A stretch of DNA of 64,000 nucleotides from assembly GCF_026283925.1 (NCBI RefSeq), contig NZ_JAPDPF010000009.1:62001-126000 (forward strand), in the 5' to 3' direction. The notes beneath the pieces are model-generated. The model searched no databases. It had not been told where the DNA came from and saw only the letters and a program-made list of their open reading frames with translations. The position numbers and the translations under genes are program-made. Position 1 is the stretch's first letter. Every line of letters begins with the position of its first letter. Below are positions 59,358 through 64,000 of this stretch, piece after piece. Origin of the DNA: Dyella halodurans. GTDB taxonomy: Bacteria; Pseudomonadota; Gammaproteobacteria; Xanthomonadales; Rhodanobacteraceae.

Positions 59358-60458
59358 TCAGTTCGGCTTGATCGCCACCTTGAGCACGCCGTCGCGCTGG
59401 TTAGCGAACAACTCGTAGGCGGCAACGATGTCATCGAGCTTGTAGTGGTGGGTGACCAGTGTCCCCAGGTCAAGGCGGCCAGACGCCAGCACGTTCATCA
59501 GGCGACGCATGCGCTCCTTCCCGCCCGGGCATAGCGCGGTATAGATCTTGTGATCGCCCAGACCCGCAGCAAAGGCCGACAACGGAATGCTCAGGTCAGA
59601 TGAGTACACACCCAGACTGGACAGCGTGCCGCCCGGCTTCAGCACGCGCAGGCTGGATTCGAAGGTTGCCTGCGTGCCCAGCGCCTCGATTGAGGCATCG
59701 ACGCCACGACCGCCGGTCAGCTTCATGATTTCATCGACCACGTCGCACTGCTTGAAATTGAGCGTGACATCGGCCCCCATCCTTCGTGCGACGGCCAGGC
59801 GCTGGTCGTTGCCATCGACCACGATGATGGTGGTGGCGCCCAGCAGGCGCGCGCCTGCCGTGGCGCACAAGCCGATCGGCCCTTGCGCGAACACGGCCAC
59901 GGTATCGCCGATCTTGATATTGGCGTTTTCGGCGCCCTTGAAACCGGTCGACATGATGTCCGGACACATCAGCACCTGCTCGTCGGTCAGGCCGTCGGGA
60001 ATCGGGGCCAGGTTGGCCTGCGCATCGGGCACCAGCACGTACTCGGCCTGGGTGCCATCGATGAGATTGCCGAAACGCCAACCCGCCGTCGCCTTGTAAC
60101 CATGGGGTCCGCACAAGCCCTTGGGGATGAGGTAACTGCCGTCCTGTGAAGGGTTGCCGTCCATGGCGGCATAGGAGTTGAAGTTGGGACAGATCGCGCC
60201 AGCGATCACACGCTGGCCTTCCCGATAACCCGCCACGGCGCTGCCCAGCTTTTCGATGATGCCCACCGGTTCATGACCCACGGTGAGGCCCTTGGCGACC
60301 GGATATTCACCCTTGAGAATGTGGATATCCGTGCCGCAGATGGTGGTGGTGGTAATCCGCATCAGCGCGTCGTTGGGACCAACATCGGGCAGGGGCTTGT
60401 CGGCAAGTTCGATGCGGCCGGGTTCTACGAACACTGCAGCTTTCATCATGACAGGCAT
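59358..60458 (-). CDS. Zinc-dependent alcohol dehydrogenase (MDR family)
   Basis: This is a 366-residue medium-chain dehydrogenase. The catalytic zinc ligands are TTICGTDIH (Cys and Asp/His), GHEPVGIIE (His/Glu) and the later Asp region, as in Clostridium/Thermoanaerobacter-type enzymes without a structural zinc. The Rossmann fold has VAVFAQGPIGLCATAGARLLGA and VDGNDQRLAVARRMGAD. NAD(P) specificity is unclear; Asp/Gly near VDGND suggests NAD. GGAG lies eight bases before ATG 60458. Acts on secondary alcohols or formaldehyde-like substrates; not provable. Monocistronic. Confidence 0.9.
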   Translation of the reverse strand: MPVMMKAAVFVEPGRIELADKPLPDVGPNDALMRITTTTICGTDIHILKGEYPVAKGLTVGHEPVGIIEKLGSAVAGYREGQRVIAGAICPNFNSYAAMDGNPSQDGSYLIPKGLCGPHGYKATAGWRFGNLIDGTQAEYVLVPDAQANLAPIPDGLTDEQVLMCPDIMSTGFKGAENANIKIGDTVAVFAQGPIGLCATAGARLLGATTIIVVDGNDQRLAVARRMGADVTLNFKQCDVVDEIMKLTGGRGVDASIEALGTQATFESSLRVLKPGGTLSSLGVYSSDLSIPLSAFAAGLGDHKIYTALCPGGKERMRRLMNVLASGRLDLGTLVTHHYKLDDIVAAYELFANQRDGVLKVAIKPN

Positions 60459-60744
60459 GGGGCTATCTCCACTGCAAACACGCGCCGGAGCCGTCACCCG
60501 GCAAGTTGGCAAACACGTCTTCGAGGCGGCACGGCATCGTAACCATCTCGCTCCCGGCCAGACGGCAAGGCATGGCCGCGGAAAACCGAAAGGTATCGCT
60601 TACGCTAGTGAAGTCTGGGTGATCAGTTCCGCGGCTGCCTTGATGTGGACACGACCCTCACCCTTTGCGTGGCCGCGCAAGAACCGGATAGCGACTGGAT
60701 CGTCCGCGCGGCAAGCTCGACGCTCCATCCGTTGGAGCATTGCC

Positions 60745-61209
60745 ATGAGCTTCCGCATCACCGGCCTGCCTGCCGAACCTTTCACCGACTTGTTCTCGCT
60801 ATCCGACGAGGCGTTGGCTGCTCGGCTGGCCGTGCGCGTGGTCGCCGATCACGCGCACGGTTATCCCTGCCGCATCAGCCTCACCGATGCCGAGCCCGGG
60901 CAGCCGCTGATCCTGCTCAACTACGAGCACCAGCCGGCGGATTCGCCGTTCCGCTCCCGCTATGCGATCTATATCCGCGAAGGCGAGCAGCAGTACGACG
61001 AAGTCGACCGGGTGCCCGATCAGTTGCGCCGACGCTTACTATCGGTACGCGGCTTCGATGGACGCGGCATGCTGCGCGATGCCGATGTGGCGCAGGGAAC
61101 CGCACTGGAGCCGCTGATCGAGCGCCTCTTCGACGATGACCACGTCGCCTATCTGCACATCCATATGGCCCGCCCCGGCTGTTATGCGGCGCGTGTGGAT
61201 CGTGCATGA
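60745..61209 (+). CDS. DUF1203 family protein
   Basis: This is a 154-residue protein matching DUF1203: MSFRITGLPAEPFTDLFSLS, then YPCRISLTDAEPGQPLILLN, YEHQPADSPFRSRYAIYIRE, DEVDRVPDQLRRRLLSVRGFD and LHIHMARPGCYAARVDRA. GGAG lies seven bases before ATG 60745. There is no signal peptide. The family is widespread in proteobacteria but has no known function. It is convergent with the DUF423 gene, whose stop lies six bases away. Confidence 0.9.
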   Translation: MSFRITGLPAEPFTDLFSLSDEALAARLAVRVVADHAHGYPCRISLTDAEPGQPLILLNYEHQPADSPFRSRYAIYIREGEQQYDEVDRVPDQLRRRLLSVRGFDGRGMLRDADVAQGTALEPLIERLFDDDHVAYLHIHMARPGCYAARVDRA

Positions 61210-61215
61210 CGAGGC

Positions 61216-61602
61216 TCAGCGTGCGTCGCGCCGGGCTGCAGAACCCAGCGCCATGCCCAGTGCCATCCAACCGACGATAAAGGCGACGCCGCCGAGGGGC
61301 GTGATGGCGCCGACCCAGCGTGGCGCGCCCAGCGCGAGCGCATACAGGCTGCCGCAGAAAACGACGATGCCAAGCGAGAACGCGACGGTCGCCACGCGCC
61401 GCGCGCGCCCCTGAGCGACGGCCACGCTCAAGGCCAGCGCGAGCGCATGCCAGAAGTGATAACTCACGGCGGTATGCCACAACTCGCTGCCGCGCGCGTC
61501 GAGCACGTCGCGCAAGGCATGGGCCCCGAAGGCGCCCAGCAAGACGGCCGTGGCGCCGGCCAGGCCAATCAGCACGCCAGTGACGGAGACAGTTTGTCGC
61601 AT
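61216..61602 (-). CDS. DUF423 (YgdD-like) membrane protein
   Basis: This is a 128-residue protein with four hydrophobic helices (VTGVLIGLAGATAVLLGAF and so on) and the DUF423 motif GAFGAHALRD followed by LWHTAVSYHFWHALALAL and GGVAFIVGWMALGMAL. Such proteins are integral inner-membrane proteins of unknown function. ATG 61602 begins the reading frame; the frame is open upstream but without signals. It is divergent from the SCO gene, 61 bases between. Confidence 0.9.
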   Translation of the reverse strand: MRQTVSVTGVLIGLAGATAVLLGAFGAHALRDVLDARGSELWHTAVSYHFWHALALALSVAVAQGRARRVATVAFSLGIVVFCGSLYALALGAPRWVGAITPLGGVAFIVGWMALGMALGSAARRDAR

Positions 61603-61663
61603 GGTCTGCAGTTCCTCGGCGTGGCGGGCGCCGCCAGGGCGGCCGGTATCGTATGCTGACGGA

Positions 61664-62302
61664 ATGATTCGCATCGATTCTCGCACGAAGCTACGCCGCG
61701 CCAGCCGCCTCGTGTGGCTGCTGGCACTGATCCTTGGAAGCCTGCTGCTGGTCGGCTGCAACCGTGATGAGTCGGTGCCGTGGCGGCTCACCAATGTCAC
61801 GGGTCACATGCCGGACCTGGACTTCAAGCTGGTCGACGACCACGGCAAGCCCGTCACCGGCCAGGACTATCGCGGCAAGGTCGTCGTGCTGTATTTCGGC
61901 TACACGCATTGTCCGGACGTCTGCCCGCTGACCCTGGCCCAGTTGCATGTCGTGATGCAGCGCCTCGGTCCGCTGGCCGACGGCGCGCGCATCCTGTTCG
62001 TCAGCGTCGACCCCGCGCGAGATACGCCCGACGTGATGCACGCTTACGTGAATGCCTTCGACCCCCGCGCCGTCGGCCTGTCCGGCGCACCACGCGAGAT
62101 CGAGGCCCTGAGCAAGCGCTACCGCTCGGCCTTCACCCGTGAACCCGACAAGGGCGACGGGCAGTACGAAGTCAGCCATAGCTCGGCCATCTACGTGTTC
62201 GACCGCGACGGCAAGGCACGACTGCTGGCAACCCCGGGCAACCCGCAAGACGACCTGGTGCATGACCTGCACCTGCTGCTGAGCATGGGAGCGTCCTCAT
62301 GA
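61664..62302 (+). CDS. SCO-family copper chaperone/thioredoxin-like lipoprotein
   Basis: This is a 212-residue protein. The N-terminal signal (LVWLLALILGSLLLVGC) carries a lipobox Cys at about 32. The thioredoxin fold has the copper motif CPDVCPLTLAQLHV and the distal His in EVSHSSAIYVFD. It loads copper on the CuA centre of cytochrome oxidase subunit II. GGA is next to ATG and no SD is good; a TATGCT-like hexamer ends seven bases before ATG. It is coupled by ATGA to the PCuAC gene. Confidence 0.93.
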   Translation: MIRIDSRTKLRRASRLVWLLALILGSLLLVGCNRDESVPWRLTNVTGHMPDLDFKLVDDHGKPVTGQDYRGKVVVLYFGYTHCPDVCPLTLAQLHVVMQRLGPLADGARILFVSVDPARDTPDVMHAYVNAFDPRAVGLSGAPREIEALSKRYRSAFTREPDKGDGQYEVSHSSAIYVFDRDGKARLLATPGNPQDDLVHDLHLLLSMGASS

Positions 62303-62784
62303 GCTTTCGCTTGCCTGTCACGCGCTCCCTGCCCTTGCTGCTCGCCGGCATCCTGCTGGCCGGCGGCGTGCATGCCACCGAAGCGGAACACATCCGCGCG
62401 AGTCAGGCGTGGCTTCGCGTCCTTCCCGGCGACCTGCCCGCGGGTGCTTACGTGACGCTGGAGAATACGGGCGACCAGCCGGCCAGCCTGCGCGGCGCCG
62501 AGAGTACGAACTACGCCAGCGTCATGCTGCACCAGAGCAGCACGGAAGGCGGCATGGGCCGCATGAACGCGGTGGACCGTCTTGTCGTCCCTGCCCATGG
62601 CAAGGCGTCATTGGCACCTGGCGGCTACCACCTGATGCTGATGAAGGCCGCCTCGGCGGTGAAGCCCGGCGACAAGGTGAAGCTGGCCCTGGTCTTTGGC
62701 GACGGCAGCAAGCTGGATGTCGATTTTCTTGCGCGTCCGGCCAATGCCACGGATATCGGTGCTGGCGCGGAGCACGCCCACTAG
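62299..62784 (+). CDS. PCu(A)C periplasmic copper chaperone
   Basis: This is a 161-residue protein with a signal peptide (SLPLLLAGILLAGGVHA). The H(M)X10MX21HXM copper site is visible: MLHQSSTEGGMGRM and later GGYHLMLM. The rest (AWLRVLPGDLPAGAYVTLEN) fits the cupredoxin-like PCuAC fold. It hands Cu(I) to SCO or subunit II. ATGA overlap with SCO makes one operon. A 19-bp palindrome terminates it. Confidence 0.93.
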   Translation: MSFRLPVTRSLPLLLAGILLAGGVHATEAEHIRASQAWLRVLPGDLPAGAYVTLENTGDQPASLRGAESTNYASVMLHQSSTEGGMGRMNAVDRLVVPAHGKASLAPGGYHLMLMKAASAVKPGDKVKLALVFGDGSKLDVDFLARPANATDIGAGAEHAH

Positions 62785-62797
62785 GCGAGATGGCTCG

Positions 62798-62874
62798 TTG
62801 TAGGAGCGCACCCAGTGCGCGATCACGGCATCACCGCTACGTAGGCTCGTCGCGTACTGGGTGCGCTCCTACAA
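62798..62874. repeat. Perfect 19-bp inverted repeat between convergent genes
   Basis: TTGTAGGAGCGCACCCAGT (62798-62816) and its exact complement (62856-62874) flank a 39-base loop in which CGCGA/TCGCG extend the stem. It lies between the PCuAC stop and the convergent CtaG stop. It matches the 'tgtaggagcgcac' intergenic repeat type common in Xanthomonadales and pseudomonads, and could end both transcripts. Confidence 0.75.
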
Positions 62875-62881
62875 TAAAACG

Positions 62882-63760
62882 TTAGTCCTGCGTGACAGAT
62901 ACCGGAGCCGGCCGTGCGCCACGCCTCGCTGGTCGCGGCTTGCGGCGAATGCGCCCGCTGCGCGACAGGCGTAGCCACTGGCGCATGGCCAGCAAACCGC
63001 CAATGGATTCGATGATCGCGGCGGGCACCCACATGATCACGCCGCCCACCAGCTGCGCGGTGAGCACGTTGAAGGTGAAGGCGCGGCCGCAGATCTCGAA
63101 GATCGGATAAAGGTCGGTCTTGGAAAACGTGACAATGGCGCCGGCGAGAATCTGCGGCGTCATGGTGATGCCCGGGGACAGCACGCGCATGCCCGGCGTC
63201 ATGCGCCCCGGCGGCCGTGGACGATGGTCAAGTACCAGCCACCAATAGCTGAAGCCGCTGACCAGCATCGACCAGTTCATGAAGCGATAGATGCGCCAGT
63301 CGAGCATGGCCAGCGTCTGCATCGACGGCACCAGCCAGATCAGGATGAAGGCGACGAACAGCACTGTCGCCACCACCGGATTCAACAAGACGGCGCTGAA
63401 CAGGCGCCACGGCCAGGAGCGCAGGACCGGTCGCAGCAGGCGCACGCGCCAGCCCAACGGCAAGCCCTTGCGCAATACCGAGCCCGGATAGGAGGCGATG
63501 ATCAACAGCGGCGCCAGGTGATGCAGCAGCACCTGCTGGATGCGATGCATGAAAAACTCATGCTCGAAGAAGTAATCCAGATAGGTATGCAGCGACACGT
63601 AGATCATCGCCATGCCGATCCAGAACGCCAGTTGGCGACCGACGCTCACCGGCAGACGGCGTGCGCCACGCAGGTAGAGCACCCCGCAGGTCACGAAGAT
63701 CAGCAGGAACACCCAGGAGAATTCCCAGGGCACGATCCACTTGAGCACGCTTGCCATCAT
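62882..63760 (-). CDS. Cytochrome c oxidase assembly factor CtaG (caa3-CtaG family)
   Basis: This is a 292-residue membrane protein with seven or so helices. The caa3_CtaG family shows YVSLHTYLDYFFEHEFFMHR, IQQVLLHHLAPLLIIAS and MNWSMLVSGFSYWWLVLDHR with conserved His. The C-terminal tail is basic and Pro/Arg-rich (RRKPRPARRGARPAPVSVTQ). It is needed for CuB or subunit assembly of oxidases. The start is ATG 63760 or the next codon. It is convergent with SCO/PCuAC, suggesting shared use in oxidase copper loading. Confidence 0.9.
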   Translation of the reverse strand: MMASVLKWIVPWEFSWVFLLIFVTCGVLYLRGARRLPVSVGRQLAFWIGMAMIYVSLHTYLDYFFEHEFFMHRIQQVLLHHLAPLLIIASYPGSVLRKGLPLGWRVRLLRPVLRSWPWRLFSAVLLNPVVATVLFVAFILIWLVPSMQTLAMLDWRIYRFMNWSMLVSGFSYWWLVLDHRPRPPGRMTPGMRVLSPGITMTPQILAGAIVTFSKTDLYPIFEICGRAFTFNVLTAQLVGGVIMWVPAAIIESIGGLLAMRQWLRLSRSGRIRRKPRPARRGARPAPVSVTQD

Positions 63761-63874
63761 TGATCAGACCCGGGCCGACTCACCGGCGATCTCCCAGCAT
63801 AATCCCTTGCAGCCGTCGTCCCTGGATCACTGCCCTGCGACAGATTGCCGCCCGCATGCCGGCGCCCTTCCATC

Positions 63875-64000
63875 CTAGACCCGGCGCCGGCTGCGCATGG
63901 AACGGCGCCAGCCGTACAGCAGTCCCACCAGGGCCACCAGGGCGGGCACCAGCACGATATTGATGAACTTCAGGCGCAGTCCCAGCGCATCGATCTCTGC
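63875..64000 (-). CDS. C-terminus of GldG-like ABC-transporter auxiliary protein (partial)
   Basis: The minus-strand frame is open to the window end; 41 residues are visible, ending in a membrane helix (KFINIVLVPALVALVGLLYG) and a basic tail (WRRSMRSRRRV). The EIDALGLRLKFINI preceding it resembles the last helix of GldG/ABC-2 auxiliary proteins, whose C-terminal region is a membrane anchor. The body lies outside the window. This is a weak family call from the C-terminus only. Confidence 0.55.
   Translation of the reverse strand, partial: AEIDALGLRLKFINIVLVPALVALVGLLYGWRRSMRSRRRV

Noticed and set aside
1-64000. tRNA, rRNA, CRISPR arrays, IS elements, prophage
   Set aside because: I saw no tRNA cloverleaf, rRNA sequence, regularly spaced repeats, transposase or integrase genes.

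Overview
The window is a high-GC gammaproteobacterial chromosome segment with tightly packed genes and no plasmid, phage or IS hallmark genes. Gene content and order (RlmL, RlmJ, Mfd, Bpt, copL/copA/copB-like copper genes, a PiuA/PiuC iron pair, SPFH/ribbon-helix-helix/CPBP, and a secreted isoamylase of the 'Pseudomonas amyloderamosa' type) point to Xanthomonadales, most likely Rhodanobacteraceae (a Dyella/Luteibacter/Rhodanobacter-like soil bacterium). The family call is an inference; no 16S gene or other marker is present to settle it.

Layout. 1-1.3 kb: end of a bufferin-type operon (BufB-like MNIO enzyme and BufC-like partner). 1.4-5.9 kb: oxidoreductase, tautomerase and LysR genes, a nitronate monooxygenase and a VOC protein, all on the minus strand. 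6.2-11 kb: a glycine-zipper protein, then a plus-strand cluster of two tandem LAB_N membrane proteins, an ArnT-like glycosyltransferase and an asparagine-synthase-like amidotransferase, which looks like an envelope-glycan modification unit. 11-15 kb: SYLF protein, two unrecognised proteins and an M28 peptidase. 15.5-17.8 kb: secreted isoamylase. 17.9-20.9 kb: Fur-box-controlled TonB receptor plus PiuC hydroxylase. 21-28.9 kb: orphan ParB-like protein, NTF2-like protein, periplasmic cyclophilin, AsmA-like protein, DMT transporter, Ca2+/H+ antiporter and an NAD(P)-binding protein.

29-32.7 kb: a four-gene copper-resistance operon on the minus strand (CopL-like leader protein, CopA, CopB, His-rich cytochrome c). 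32.8-42 kb: RlmJ, Slp lipoprotein, a cation efflux protein, YjbR/VOC pair, GNAT, Mfd, LysR and VOC. 42.2-46.3 kb: a second Ca2+/H+ antiporter, the ergothioneine genes egtB-egtD and a Tyr/Gly/Pro-rich secreted protein. 46.4-55.4 kb: housekeeping genes (RlmL, a small hydrolase, amidase, HhH protein, TesB, Bpt, a GltB-like FMN protein, PurT). 55.5-59 kb: transglutaminase-like protein and an SPFH/RHH/CPBP unit behind a striking pair of TGATATC repeats. 59-64 kb: small zinc-ribbon protein, alcohol dehydrogenase, DUF1203, DUF423, and three genes tied to copper delivery to cytochrome oxidase (SCO, PCuAC, CtaG), ending in the C-terminus of a GldG-like protein.

Recurrent themes are copper handling (bufferin enzymes, copLAB, SCO, PCuAC, CtaG), iron acquisition, and envelope modification. 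Several intergenic gaps hold strong palindromes. At least two of them (35.4 kb and 62.8 kb) sit between convergent genes and probably act as bidirectional terminators while also being dispersed repeats.
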